This document shows, one piece after another, positions 36,667 to 46,019 of a stretch of DNA of 64,000 nt. The notes under the pieces are model-generated. The model worked only from the letters and a program-made list of their open reading frames with translations. It was not told where the DNA came from and did no database searches. Each line of letters begins with the position of its first letter. The stretch's first letter is position 1. The position numbers and the translations under genes were made by a program. Source of the DNA: UBA3069 sp050633465 (GTDB lineage Bacteria > Pseudomonadota > Alphaproteobacteria > Rhodobacterales > Rhodobacteraceae); assembly GCA_050633465.1 (NCBI GenBank), contig JBOEGO010000025.1, positions 1-64,000 of the forward strand, written 5' to 3'.

Positions 36667-37614
36667 ATGGTTTGGTTGATGGCCGTTCTGGGGCTGGGAA
36701 TTTTGCTGTTGGCGGGGGATGCCCTGGTCAAAGGGGCGGTGAACCTGTCGCTGCGGGTGGGCATACCCGCGTTGATCGTGTCGCTGACGGTGGTGGCCTT
36801 TGGCACATCCGCGCCCGAGCTGCTGATTTCGGTCAAGGCGGGGCTGGATGGGTTGCCCGGCATCGCATTGGGCAATGTGGTCGGGTCGAACACGGCCAAC
36901 GTGTTGATGGTGCTGGGTATTCCCGCGCTGTTGGCGGTGATGCACACCAGCGAATGCAACACGCGCAAAAGTTACATCCAGATGATCGCGGGCACGGTTC
37001 TGTTCATCGGGCTGGCGTTTTGCGGCGAATTCAACTGGGTCAGCGGGCTGATCCTGTTGGCGGCACTGGCATTGGTTTTGGGTGACAACCTGCGCGATGC
37101 GCTGTCGCACCGCCGCGCCGCCAGCTGCGCCGAGGAAGAGGAAGAAGTCGAGGGCGCGGACCCCGACATGCCGTGGTGGAAAATCGGCGTGTTTCTGGCG
37201 CTTGGCCTGATCGGGCTGCCGCTTGGCGCGGATATTCTGGTGGACAGCGCCACGGAAATTGCCCAGCGGTTTGGCGTATCGGATACGGTGATCGGGCTGA
37301 CGCTGGTGGCGATCGGCACCTCGCTGCCCGAACTGGCGACCACGGTGATGGCGGCCCTGCGCCGTCAGGCCGATGTGGCACTGGGCAATGTGATCGGGTC
37401 CAACCTGTTCAATCTACTGGCTATTATCGGCATCGCCTCGTTGATCGCGCCCATTCCGGTGGACCCCGAGTTCCTGAATTTTGACCTGTGGGTGATGCTG
37501 GGCGCGTCGCTGATGCTGATCCCCTTCGTGTTTCTGGGCCGTAACCTGACGCGCACATGGGGTGTGATCCTGTCAGCCGCCTATATCGTATATATCCTGA
37601 TGGTTCTGATCTAA
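36667..37614 (+). CDS. calcium/sodium antiporter (YrbG-like)
   Basis: The 315-residue exchanger of the CaCA family has two inverted halves of about five hydrophobic segments each. Both alpha-repeat motifs are present: AFGTSAPELLISVKAG and AIGTSLPELATTVMAA, each with a nearby GNVVGSN / GNVIGSN. An acidic loop (EEEEEVEGADPD) joins the halves. It should exchange Ca2+ for Na+ at the inner membrane. Confidence 0.93.
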   Translation: MVWLMAVLGLGILLLAGDALVKGAVNLSLRVGIPALIVSLTVVAFGTSAPELLISVKAGLDGLPGIALGNVVGSNTANVLMVLGIPALLAVMHTSECNTRKSYIQMIAGTVLFIGLAFCGEFNWVSGLILLAALALVLGDNLRDALSHRRAASCAEEEEEVEGADPDMPWWKIGVFLALGLIGLPLGADILVDSATEIAQRFGVSDTVIGLTLVAIGTSLPELATTVMAALRRQADVALGNVIGSNLFNLLAIIGIASLIAPIPVDPEFLNFDLWVMLGASLMLIPFVFLGRNLTRTWGVILSAAYIVYILMVLI

Positions 37615-37625
37615 CGGAGGATACG

Positions 37626-38405
37626 ATGGCACGGGCATTGGTCACAGGTGGTGCAAAACGGCTGGGGCGCGCCATGGCGCTGTATCTGGCGCAGCGCGGG
37701 TATGATGTGGCGGTGCATTACGCCGGATCGCAGGACGCAGCCGAGGACACGGCGCAATTGATCCGCGATATGGGGCGCAAGGCCGTGACCTTGCAGGCCG
37801 ATCTGCTGGACGGTGCGCAGGTGGACGGGTTGATTGCCCGCGCCGCTGCGGGGCTGGACGGGCCGCTGACACTGCTGGTCAACAATGCATCCATTTTCGA
37901 ACATGACCGCATCGAAACCGCCACGCGCAGCAGTTGGGACCGCCATTTTGACAGCAACCTGCGCGCGCCGTTTGAATTGATGCAGGAGTTTGCCGCGCAG
38001 GCGCCCAAAGCGGTCGCAGATGCCAATGGTGAACCCGTGGCACAGGCCATGGTGCTGAACATGATCGACCAGCGCGTGCGCAAACTGACGCCGGAATTCA
38101 TGACCTATACGCTGGCGAAATCGGCGCTGTGGACCCTGACCCAAACCGCCGCGCAGGGGCTGGCCCCCGATGTGCGCGTCAATGCGATTGGCCCCGGTCC
38201 GACCCTGCAAGGCGCACGTCAAAGCAAGGATCATTTCGACAAACAGCGCCAATCGACCATCCTGCAACGCGGTGCTGGTGCGGCTGATATCTGCGCGGCG
38301 CTTGGGTTTTTCCTTGATTCGCCATCGGTCACGGGGCAATTGATCTGCGTTGATGGCGGGCAGCATCTGGGATGGCAAACGCCCGATATACTTGGGGTTG
38401 AATAG
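37626..38405 (+). CDS. SDR-family oxidoreductase (pteridine-reductase/FolM-like)
   Basis: This classical short-chain dehydrogenase of 259 residues has ALVTGGAKRLGRAMA (NADP loop), VNNASIF, the catalytic YTLAKSAL (YxxxK) and GPGPT near 180. The TGGAKRLGRA form is typical of the FolM/PTR1 branch that reduces dihydromonapterin or dihydrofolate. GGAGGATACG precedes the ATG. It is followed by uvrC in the same direction. Confidence 0.88.
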   Translation: MARALVTGGAKRLGRAMALYLAQRGYDVAVHYAGSQDAAEDTAQLIRDMGRKAVTLQADLLDGAQVDGLIARAAAGLDGPLTLLVNNASIFEHDRIETATRSSWDRHFDSNLRAPFELMQEFAAQAPKAVADANGEPVAQAMVLNMIDQRVRKLTPEFMTYTLAKSALWTLTQTAAQGLAPDVRVNAIGPGPTLQGARQSKDHFDKQRQSTILQRGAGAADICAALGFFLDSPSVTGQLICVDGGQHLGWQTPDILGVE

Positions 38406-38718
38406 GCGGGCAAGCACCAGAATCGACCCAAGCCTGCGACAAGTTTTGCACCGCTCGCGAAACCGTTACAAAATAGTTACCAAATCTTTAATGTTTTCAG
38501 TGATTTGCACTGGTAATAATTTTTTGTTAAGCAAAGTCAATGGCTTACGCATGCGCCTAAAAAATAGGCATTTCGACGAAAGCCCCAGAAATTAAGGGTT
38601 TTTTCCAAAGTTCCAGAATTTGCCACCAGACTTATCCACAGGTTTCGTGGATGCCTTACCTCTTGCGCTGTCAGCAGCGGCATTGCAGGGCGGGGCCAAG
38701 AATCATATCTCGTTAAGT
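38406..38718. other. AT-rich intergenic region before uvrC
   Basis: About 310 bases with strong AT bias (for example around 38468-38540). It probably carries the uvrC promoter, though no -35/-10 pair stands out. TTATCCACA, a perfect DnaA-box match, lies at 38629-38637 and also forms a hairpin (ATCCAC with GTGGAT). Two GTTAC repeats lie near 38465-38480. No gene is seen. Confidence 0.5.
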
Positions 38719-40602
38719 ATGTCATCAGAGCCAACCAACACAGCCGACGAATCGCCCGCACCCCTGACGGGTCACAAACTGATTCACAGCTATCTGAAAA
38801 CGCTGGACAGCAGCCCGGGTGTGTATCGGATGCTGGATGCGCAGGCGCGGGTTTTATACGTCGGCAAGGCGCGCAACCTGCGGGCGCGGGTGTCGAACTA
38901 TGCCCGCATCACGGGCCATTCGGGGCGGATACAGCGGATGATCGGGGAAACCGCCTCGATGATGTTCCTGACCACCAAAACCGAAACCGAAGCCTTGCTG
39001 CTGGAACAGAACCTGATCAAGCAGCTAAAGCCGCATTTCAATGTGCTGCTGCGCGACGATAAATCATTCCCTAATATTCTGGTGACGGATCACGCATACC
39101 CGATGATCAAAAAACATCGTGGTGCGAAAAAGGAAAAAGGCAATTACTACGGCCCCTTTGCCGGTGCGGGCGCGGTCAATCGCACGCTGGCGCAATTGCA
39201 GCGCGTGTTCCTGCTGCGCAACTGTGCGGATTCGCAATTCAGCACGCGCACAAGGCCTTGTTTACAATATCAAATCCGGCGCTGCTCGGCGCCTTGTGTG
39301 GGCAAAATCAGCGAACAGGATTACGCCCAGACCGTGCATGATGCGGTGCGGTTTTTGTCGGGCAAATCAACCGAAGTGCAGGCCGAACTGGCCAGCGATA
39401 TGCAGCTGGCATCCGACGCGATGGAATTTGAACGCGCCGCTGCCTTGCGCGACCGCATCCGCGCCCTGACGCAGGTGCAAACCAGCCAGGGCATCAACCC
39501 GCAAGGGGTGGCAGAGGCCGACATCATCGCCCTGCATATGGAGGGCGGCCAAGCCTGCGTGCAGGTGTTTTTCATCCGGTCCAACCAGAACTGGGGCAAC
39601 CGCGATTTTTATCCGCGTGTCGGTGCCGATATCGAAACCGCCGAAGTGTTGGAGGCATTCATCGGGCAGTTCTATGATTCCAAGGAACCGCCACGCCTGT
39701 TGTTGCTGTCAAATCCGATTGAAAACAACGACTTGATGGCGGATGCCCTGTCGCAGAAACTGGGTCGTAAGGTCGAAATAAGCGTGCCCCTGCGTGGCGA
39801 AAAGGCCGAATTGGTCGAAGGAGCGGCGCGCAATGCCCGTGAAAGTCTGGCCCGCAAAATGGCCGAATCCGCCACGCAAACCAAGCTGCTGAAAGGGTTG
39901 GCCGAAGCTTTTGATTTGCCCGCCCCGCCGCAACGGATCGAGGTCTATGACAACTCGCATATTCAGGGCGCACATGCGGTTGGCGCGATGATTGTGGCCG
40001 GTCCCGAGGGCATGATGAAAGGCCAGTATCGCAAGTTCAACATCAAGGGCGAGGACCTGACCCCCGGCGATGATTTCGGCATGATGAAAGAGGTATTATC
40101 GCGTCGTTTCAAGAGGTTGCTGAAAGAAGACCCCGGCCGGGAAAAGGGCATGTGGCCCGACCTGTTGCTGATTGATGGCGGCGCGGGGCAGGTCTCGGTT
40201 GTGGCGGAAATCATGGGCGAACACGGGGTGGGCGATATACCGATGGTGGGCGTGGCCAAGGGTGTGGATCGCGACCACGGCAAGGAAGAATTCCACCGCA
40301 TCGGCCACCGCCCCATGGCCCTGCGCATGAACGATCCGGTGTTGTATTTCGTCCAACGGTTGCGCGACGAGGCCCACCGTTTCGCCATCGGCACCCACCG
40401 CGCCAAACGCGCCAAGGCCAGCACCGCCACCCCGCTGGATGATGTGCCGGGTGTGGGAGCAACGCGAAAAAGGGCGCTATTACAACACTTTGGAAGCGCC
40501 AAGGCGGTCAGCCGCGCGGCCTTGGCCGACCTGAAAGCAGTGACAGGCGTGTCGGATGCTTTGGCCGAAACCATATATGCGTTTTTTCATGAAAAAGGCT
40601 AG
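38719..40602 (+). CDS. uvrC: UvrABC excinuclease subunit C
   Basis: UvrC makes both incisions in nucleotide excision repair. The 627-residue protein has the GIY-YIG domain (SSPGVYRMLDAQARVLYVGKARNLR), the Cys-rich PCLQYQIRRCSAPCVGK segment, a UvrB-binding UVR motif near 220-255 (DAMEFERAAALRDRIRAL) and the RNase-H-like endonuclease core IEVYDNSHIQGAHAVGAM. LLIDGGAGQ and tandem HhH motifs (VPGVGATRKRALLQHFGS) close the protein. The ATG at 38719 gives normal length. pgsA follows after 90 bases. Confidence 0.97.
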   Translation: MSSEPTNTADESPAPLTGHKLIHSYLKTLDSSPGVYRMLDAQARVLYVGKARNLRARVSNYARITGHSGRIQRMIGETASMMFLTTKTETEALLLEQNLIKQLKPHFNVLLRDDKSFPNILVTDHAYPMIKKHRGAKKEKGNYYGPFAGAGAVNRTLAQLQRVFLLRNCADSQFSTRTRPCLQYQIRRCSAPCVGKISEQDYAQTVHDAVRFLSGKSTEVQAELASDMQLASDAMEFERAAALRDRIRALTQVQTSQGINPQGVAEADIIALHMEGGQACVQVFFIRSNQNWGNRDFYPRVGADIETAEVLEAFIGQFYDSKEPPRLLLLSNPIENNDLMADALSQKLGRKVEISVPLRGEKAELVEGAARNARESLARKMAESATQTKLLKGLAEAFDLPAPPQRIEVYDNSHIQGAHAVGAMIVAGPEGMMKGQYRKFNIKGEDLTPGDDFGMMKEVLSRRFKRLLKEDPGREKGMWPDLLLIDGGAGQVSVVAEIMGEHGVGDIPMVGVAKGVDRDHGKEEFHRIGHRPMALRMNDPVLYFVQRLRDEAHRFAIGTHRAKRAKASTATPLDDVPGVGATRKRALLQHFGSAKAVSRAALADLKAVTGVSDALAETIYAFFHEKG

Positions 40603-40692
40603 GCACGGCAACGGAACCCTGTGTGCGGGGCGTATCATAGCGACCAAAGCGCCATCTTCCCACTGCGGCGCGAACCGGATAGGAATGGCGCT

Positions 40693-41352
40693 ATGATATG
40701 GAACCTACCAAATATTCTGACCACCCTGCGCCTGCTGGCCGCGCCCGCTGTGGCCGTGATGTTTCTATATTTCACAAGGCCTTATGCCGACTGGTTCGCG
40801 CTGTTGCTGTTTGTGACGGCGGCCATCACCGATTGGTTTGACGGCTATCTGGCGCGGGCATGGAACCAGCAAACCAAACTGGGTGCCATGCTGGACCCGA
40901 TCGCGGACAAGGCCATGGTGGTCATCGCGCTGATGGTGATCGTCGGCTATTCGTCGATGTCGCCATGGCTGGTGCTGCCCGCGACGGTGATTCTGTTCCG
41001 CGAGGTTTTCGTGTCTGGCCTGCGCGAATTTCTGGGTGACACGGCGGGCACGCTCAAGGTGACCAAGCTGGCGAAATGGAAAACCACCACGCAAATGGTT
41101 GCGATTGCTATACTTTTTGCGCAGGGCGTGTTCGAACATTACCTTGGCATGTCCAGCTATGGCATGGATCAGGCCATGGTTGACGGCATGTTAACGGGGC
41201 AGATTCCCGACACCCAAGGGCTGCGCTGGAAACTGGAAGGCATGATCTGGACCGGCCATATCGGCCATTGGATGCTGTGGCTGGCGGCGGTTTTAACGCT
41301 GATCACCGGGTTCGATTATTTCCGCAAATCCATGCCATATCTAAAGGACTGA
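40693..41352 (+). CDS. pgsA: CDP-diacylglycerol-glycerol-3-phosphate 3-phosphatidyltransferase
   Basis: PgsA makes phosphatidylglycerol phosphate. The 219-residue membrane enzyme carries the CDP-alcohol phosphotransferase motif DWFDGYLARAWNQQTKLG followed by AMLDPIADK. NILTTLRLLAAP is the usual N-terminus. AGGA lies 9 bases before the ATG. The uvrC-pgsA-moaD-moaE order supports the identification. Confidence 0.96.
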   Translation: MIWNLPNILTTLRLLAAPAVAVMFLYFTRPYADWFALLLFVTAAITDWFDGYLARAWNQQTKLGAMLDPIADKAMVVIALMVIVGYSSMSPWLVLPATVILFREVFVSGLREFLGDTAGTLKVTKLAKWKTTTQMVAIAILFAQGVFEHYLGMSSYGMDQAMVDGMLTGQIPDTQGLRWKLEGMIWTGHIGHWMLWLAAVLTLITGFDYFRKSMPYLKD

Positions 41353-41601
41353 ATGATGGATGTTCTGTATTTCGCATGGGTGCGGGAACGCATCGGTATC
41401 CCCAAGGAAGCCGTTGAAACCAAAGCGAAAACCGTGGCCGAACTGGTGGACGAACTGCGCCAGCGAGAGGAAAGATATGCCCTGGCCTTTGCCGATCTGA
41501 CCGCATTGCGCGTGGCCGTGGATCAGGAGTTGTGCGAATTTGACGCCAATATCGAAAACGCGCGCGAAGTGGCATTTTTCCCACCAATGACAGGGGGTTA
41601 G
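41353..41601 (+). CDS. moaD: molybdopterin synthase small subunit
   Basis: MoaD is the ubiquitin-fold sulfur carrier that donates sulfur to precursor Z. The 82-residue protein ends in PPMTGG, the diglycine tail needed for adenylation. It starts directly after the pgsA stop; an ATG one codon later is possible. moaE begins 3 bases after the stop. Confidence 0.95.
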   Translation: MMDVLYFAWVRERIGIPKEAVETKAKTVAELVDELRQREERYALAFADLTALRVAVDQELCEFDANIENAREVAFFPPMTGG

Positions 41602-41604
41602 GCG

Positions 41605-42063
41605 ATGGATATCCGCGTGCAAGAAGCCCCGTTTGATCTGGGTGCAGAAACCAATGCATTTGCCGAACGGCAAACAGGCATGGGCGCGGTTGTCACATTC
41701 ACCGGCATCACCCGCGACCTGCCCGGCGGCATGGATAAAATGGTGATCGAACATTACCCCGGCATGACCGAAAACGCATTGCAAACCATCGCCGAACAGG
41801 CGCTAACCCGTTGGGATTTGGGCGATATCCTGATCATTCACCGCTATGGAGATCTGGCCCCGAATGACCGGATCATGATGGTGGCCACCGCATCACGCCA
41901 CCGCGTTGATGCATTCGAGGCCGCCGAATTCCTGATGGATTATCTGAAATCCCGCGCCCCGTTCTGGAAAAAGGAATTCGGCCCGGACGGCACCGAATGG
42001 GTCGCGGCCAAAGACGCGGACGAAGCAGCGCTAAATCGGTGGAAACCGGCATCGAATCCATAG
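41605..42063 (+). CDS. moaE: molybdopterin synthase catalytic subunit
   Basis: MoaE converts precursor Z to molybdopterin together with MoaD. The 152-residue protein has GAVVTFTGITRD, MVIEHYPGMTE, the HRYGDLAPNDRIMMVATAS segment and the catalytic lysine region KSRAPFWKKEF. Length and order are normal. moaB lies apart at 60090. Confidence 0.96.
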   Translation: MDIRVQEAPFDLGAETNAFAERQTGMGAVVTFTGITRDLPGGMDKMVIEHYPGMTENALQTIAEQALTRWDLGDILIIHRYGDLAPNDRIMMVATASRHRVDAFEAAEFLMDYLKSRAPFWKKEFGPDGTEWVAAKDADEAALNRWKPASNP

Positions 42064-42157
42064 TTTCGTATAAAGCACCCCCCTAAATCGTATGTTTTTA
42101 CCTTTTTTAAACCCGTTGCGGGCAATCCTGCCCCAATGCCCCCAGAAAGGCCCGCAA

Positions 42158-42460
42158 GTGAGCGACGCAAACAACCCCGTTTTGATCGAAATGATCGGCC
42201 TGCTGACCCCGCGTGCGCAGGGCCGGTTGCAAGGCAGTGCAAAACTTGTGGTCGAGGATCAGGGCAGCGTTATGCTGGATGAAACCGGCGCAAGGGCGGG
42301 CGACGGCCCCGCTGATGTCACCCTGGCCGCCAGCGAATCCACATTCCGGAAACTGTTGGCTGGCGATCTGAATCCGGTGATGGCTGTGATGACACGCAAG
42401 CTCAAGGTTGATGGAACACCCACCCGCGCACTGAAAGTATCAGACATTCTGTTGGGGTGA
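42158..42460 (+). CDS. SCP2 sterol-binding-domain protein
   Basis: The 100-residue protein matches the small SCP2/sterol-transfer fold (GSAKLVVEDQGSVML, ADVTLAASESTFRKLLAGDLNPVMAVM, KLKVDG). It may bind acyl chains or ubiquinone intermediates, as some small SCP2 proteins do. I choose the GTG at 42158, which has GAAAGG upstream and puts the domain at the N-terminus; an ATG at 42092 is less likely. ubiA lies nearby but in a different transcription unit. Confidence 0.85.
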   Translation: MSDANNPVLIEMIGLLTPRAQGRLQGSAKLVVEDQGSVMLDETGARAGDGPADVTLAASESTFRKLLAGDLNPVMAVMTRKLKVDGTPTRALKVSDILLG

Positions 42461-42668
42461 ACCGCGTGTTGACTTTTTCTTGGTAAAAATACTCGATCCG
42501 ACAACCGCCACACAGGCAACCGCCAGACCAAACATATAACTGCCGCAACATGCGCCCGCTCGAGGGCAGGGGCGTCAGCCCCGAACCGAGGATAACAGCG
42601 CGTGGCCCATAGGGCCGCGCACCGCTGGATCATAGAAAACCAACGGGGTCATGGAAAACCAACCGGAA

Positions 42669-42998
42669 TCAGCCGGGCGCGTTCTGGCGTTCGATATAGG
42701 CGCGCAATTCCTCGGTTTCGTGACGCGCGTCGCGCAGACCTTCCATCGCGGCGGATAGCTCTGCTTCGGTCTGGCTTAACTGGTTGGTCAGCTCTGCCTC
42801 GCGTTGCTGCAAATAGGTGATGGCCTGATCACGGGTTTCTTCGGCTTCGTGCAGTTCTTGCCCCATGCGCTCCAATTCGCCCACGTCACCGCGTGACACG
42901 CGGGTAAACCGATGCACCAGCCAGTTGGCAAACCACCCCATGCAGAAGGCAACGAATAGAATGATCGCCGTTGCGATGATGAATTGCGTGCGGTTCAC
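42669..42998 (-). CDS. membrane-anchored coiled-coil protein
   Basis: The 109-residue protein has one N-terminal TM segment (residues 6-28, IIATAIILFVAFCMGWFANWLV) followed by a long charged coiled coil (42-105) rich in Glu, Gln and Leu. The start overlaps the stop of the OmpA/BON gene (ATGA), so the two are cotranscribed and probably act together in the envelope. Function unknown. Confidence 0.82.
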   Translation of the reverse strand: MNRTQFIIATAIILFVAFCMGWFANWLVHRFTRVSRGDVGELERMGQELHEAEETRDQAITYLQQREAELTNQLSQTEAELSAAMEGLRDARHETEELRAYIERQNAPG

Positions 42999-44923
42999 TC
43001 GGTCTGTCCTTCTGTGGTCGCGGCACCTTGGTCGGCACCATCATTGGCCTGCTCTGCATCTACATCCCCGTTTTGCGCCACGCTTTCAAGGGTTGTCTGC
43101 GGTTCCGGCGCGGTGGGTGCGGGGCGGAACAGGTTGAATTCGATGCGGCGGTTGGTTTCACGGCCTTCTTCGGTTTCGTTATCCGCGATCGGGCGGGTTT
43201 CGCCATAGCCCACGGCAGACAGCGATCCGGTCAGCACGCGGCGTTCGCGCAGGGCGGTCAGCACAGCATTGGCGCGGTCCTGTGACAGTTGCGCGTTCAT
43301 GCCTTCGCGGCCCTGACTGTCGGTGTGGCCTGCGATTTCCATTTTCAATTCGCCACAGCGGTCCAGCACGGCGGCGATATCATCAATCACGCCGCGGCTT
43401 TCGGCATCGGGGGTGGCGGAACCGGGTTCGAAATTGATTTTGCGCGCACCAAGGATGCCTTTGATTTCGTCTTCGCATTCTTCGGGTTTGGGGATGCCTG
43501 CGATGGGGTCCAGTTTTTTCAGGTATTCCACGTCGATGGCAAAGCGTTCGCCCTCGCCCAGTTTATCGGCCAGAAAACGCGAAATTTCAGACGAGGCATC
43601 GGGGTTGCCGGTTTTGCCGCTGACCGAGATCAGGTCGGGCGTGACCGTCACCGCCCCGTTCGACAGTTTTGACAGCGCTTCGAGTGCGGTCAGCACGCGG
43701 ATCGGCCAGTTGGCGGGTAATTTTTCGTCGATCCGTGCCGACATATGCACGGCATCCGCGCCGAATCGCGCCTGTGCCAGCGATTGCGCGGCGTTGCGCA
43801 TCAATTCGCCCGACACGCGGCCACGCAGTTGCACCAGACCTTCGGGGGACAGGGTGCCGATGAATTCGGTCGGGCCTTTGCTGGCGTCCTGCGTTTCGGG
43901 GAGCGAGGCGTGCAGGGCAAAGACCTCGGGCAGGGCGTTTTCCAGTTCGCCCACGGCATTGTCGAAAATGGCGGGGTTGGTTCTGGTGGCGCCGACAAGG
44001 GTGATATCGGCGTCGGAAAAGGTCAGCGTGCCGCCACCGATTTCGCCCAGCGTTTTGATGGCGCGTTCCGCCGCCTGCCCCCAGTTGGGCGAGGGCACGC
44101 CCAGCCCGATGGTGCAATCGCCGTTGCCATCCAGCCCGGCGGCGCGGGCGGCGGTCAGGATGCGGTCGCGTGCGGTTTCGGTATCGGCCGAGCAGGCATC
44201 GAAGCGCGCCCCGTCATCATCCATGACAAAGCGCAGGGTAAAGGGCGTGATCACCGGGCGCGGCGCGGCGATATCCAGCGTGACGGCAACGCCGGGGGGC
44301 TGTTGGTTGCGCAGTTTTTGTTCCAGCGCGCGTTTTTCCTCGGGGCTGTCGGAAATTGCGATGATGGCAACGCGGTCGGCATCAATGGAAATTTTGGCGC
44401 GGGGCAGGGCGTATAATGCCCGCATGGAATAGGCCAGCGCCAGATCCCAGCTGTCGGCCACGGGGTAATCGGCGCTTTCCAGCAGGTCGGTCACCTGTTT
44501 CTGGCCCGCCATTTCGCCCAGTTGTTCGGTTAGGGCCTCGCGGTCGGTGGATGCGGGGATCAGCCCGATCAGCGATATGCCGGAATCATTGCGCAGGATT
44601 TCGATGGAAAAGCGCGGGGCGATGGCGGAATCGGTGGATTCGATCTGCATCTGGTCGATGACGCGGCTGGCATCGACGATGGTGCCGGCGGTGGTCAGCG
44701 CGTGAAATCGCATGGCCTCGGTCGGGGCGGTGCCGGAGACAAAGACCTGCAAGCCGTCGGCCTGCACCTCGGCCCAGGTCAGGGCGTTCATATCCAGGGC
44801 CTGGCGCACCGAATATTCCGAGTTCGCCTCGATCACACCAACGGAGTAATTGGCCCCCAACAGCGAGGCACCCCCGGCAAGGGCAAAGGTGGCGGCGATA
44901 ACGGCAACAGATGAAAGGCGCAT
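42995..44923 (-). CDS. OmpA-family protein with BON-like repeats
   Basis: The 642-residue envelope protein has an N-terminal signal or anchor (residues 1-24), several BON-like alpha/beta repeats between about 40 and 480 and a C-terminal OmpA domain. That domain shows INFEPGSATPDAES, GHTDSQGREGMNAQLSQDRA, VGYGETRPIADNET and NRRIEFNL, and should bind peptidoglycan. BON repeats are thought to bind phospholipid. A Glu/Asp/Gln-rich tail follows. It overlaps the coiled-coil gene at its 3' end. Confidence 0.9.
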   Translation of the reverse strand: MRLSSVAVIAATFALAGGASLLGANYSVGVIEANSEYSVRQALDMNALTWAEVQADGLQVFVSGTAPTEAMRFHALTTAGTIVDASRVIDQMQIESTDSAIAPRFSIEILRNDSGISLIGLIPASTDREALTEQLGEMAGQKQVTDLLESADYPVADSWDLALAYSMRALYALPRAKISIDADRVAIIAISDSPEEKRALEQKLRNQQPPGVAVTLDIAAPRPVITPFTLRFVMDDDGARFDACSADTETARDRILTAARAAGLDGNGDCTIGLGVPSPNWGQAAERAIKTLGEIGGGTLTFSDADITLVGATRTNPAIFDNAVGELENALPEVFALHASLPETQDASKGPTEFIGTLSPEGLVQLRGRVSGELMRNAAQSLAQARFGADAVHMSARIDEKLPANWPIRVLTALEALSKLSNGAVTVTPDLISVSGKTGNPDASSEISRFLADKLGEGERFAIDVEYLKKLDPIAGIPKPEECEDEIKGILGARKINFEPGSATPDAESRGVIDDIAAVLDRCGELKMEIAGHTDSQGREGMNAQLSQDRANAVLTALRERRVLTGSLSAVGYGETRPIADNETEEGRETNRRIEFNLFRPAPTAPEPQTTLESVAQNGDVDAEQANDGADQGAATTEGQTE

Positions 44924-44989
44924 GAGATCCGGAATTTATGACAGCGTTATCTGTCTTTAGGGTGCTGCCCCGTCCGTTGCAATCAAAGC

Positions 44990-45005
44990 CCGCCCCGATG
45001 GGCGG
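44990..45005 (-). terminator. hairpin after ubiA
   Basis: CCGCCC (44990-44995) pairs with GGGCGG (45000-45005) around CGAT. On the minus strand it lies 9 bases past the ubiA stop and is followed by GCTTTGATT, a weak T-tract. It may also insulate the next minus-strand gene. Confidence 0.5.
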
Positions 45006-45014
45006 ATTTTGGCG

Positions 45015-46007
45015 TTATGACAGGGGTGCAAGGGACAGGTAAATCGCCAGCAGCAAAAAGGGCATCGGCAGCAGCCCCGCATTGCTGTTGGAGCGAAACA
45101 GCATCAGGCAGCGTTCGGGGTTGTCGATGTCCAGCATGCGCAGCTGCCATTGCAGGTGCCAGCCCAGCGCCCATGGCCCGCAGAGCGCGGCAATCAGCGC
45201 GATCTGGTTGCCAGCACGCTCCAGCATCACCAGCCCTGTGGCCACAGCAAACAGGGCGACCGTCAGCATCAGGAACCATTTCAGCCATGTGCCGGTGTTG
45301 GAGCCAAACAGGCGGGCGGTGGATTTGACGCCGATCAGGGCGTCGTCCTCTTTGTCCTGATGGGCATAGATGGTGTCGTAGAACAGGGTCCATGCGATGC
45401 CTGCCAGATAGAGGATCACCGCCGCGATATGCAGGCTGCCGTAATGCGCCGCAAAGGCCAGAAGCGCGCCCCAGTTAAAGGCCAGCCCCAAAAACACCTG
45501 CGGCCACCAAGTGAAGCGTTTGGCAAAGGGGTAGACCGCAACAGGCAGCAGCGACAGCACGCCAAGCGCAATGGCCGCGCCGTTGAATGTCAGCAGGATG
45601 GCCAGGCCGACCAGCGCCTGCGCCGCCATCCAGACGGCGGCCTGTTTGGCGCTGACCTGCCCTGACGGGATCGGGCGGGATTTGGTGCGTTCCACCGCGG
45701 CGTCGAATTCGCGGTCGGTGATGTCGTTCCATGTGCAGCCCGCGCCACGCATCAGCCAAGCGCCAAGCGCGCAGCCTGCGGCGATCCAGATATCAAACAG
45801 GCGCGGTTGCCCGTCCAGCAGGATGGCCAGCGCCAGCCCCCACCAGCAGGGCAGCAGCAACAGCCATGTGCCAATAGGCCGGTCGGCCCGTGACAGGCGC
45901 AGATAGGGCCGTGTGGGTGCGGGCGCGATGCGATCCACCCAGTTGCCGCGATAGGCATCTGCAACAGTTTGGTCGATCTGCTCTGGTCTTGGCCCGTGCG
46001 CGCCCAT
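45015..46007 (-). CDS. ubiA: 4-hydroxybenzoate polyprenyltransferase
   Basis: UbiA attaches a polyprenyl chain to 4-hydroxybenzoate in ubiquinone synthesis. The 330-residue membrane protein has eight to nine hydrophobic segments and both Asp-rich motifs, NDITDREFDAAVERT and DTIYAHQDKEDD. LRLSRADRPIGTWLLLLPCWWG is a typical N-terminal segment. It is head-to-head with rsmE, with only 12 bases between the start codons, so each promoter must lie within the other gene or be shared. Confidence 0.95.
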   Translation of the reverse strand: MGAHGPRPEQIDQTVADAYRGNWVDRIAPAPTRPYLRLSRADRPIGTWLLLLPCWWGLALAILLDGQPRLFDIWIAAGCALGAWLMRGAGCTWNDITDREFDAAVERTKSRPIPSGQVSAKQAAVWMAAQALVGLAILLTFNGAAIALGVLSLLPVAVYPFAKRFTWWPQVFLGLAFNWGALLAFAAHYGSLHIAAVILYLAGIAWTLFYDTIYAHQDKEDDALIGVKSTARLFGSNTGTWLKWFLMLTVALFAVATGLVMLERAGNQIALIAALCGPWALGWHLQWQLRMLDIDNPERCLMLFRSNSNAGLLPMPFLLLAIYLSLAPLS

Positions 46008-46019
46008 ATCTATTCACCT

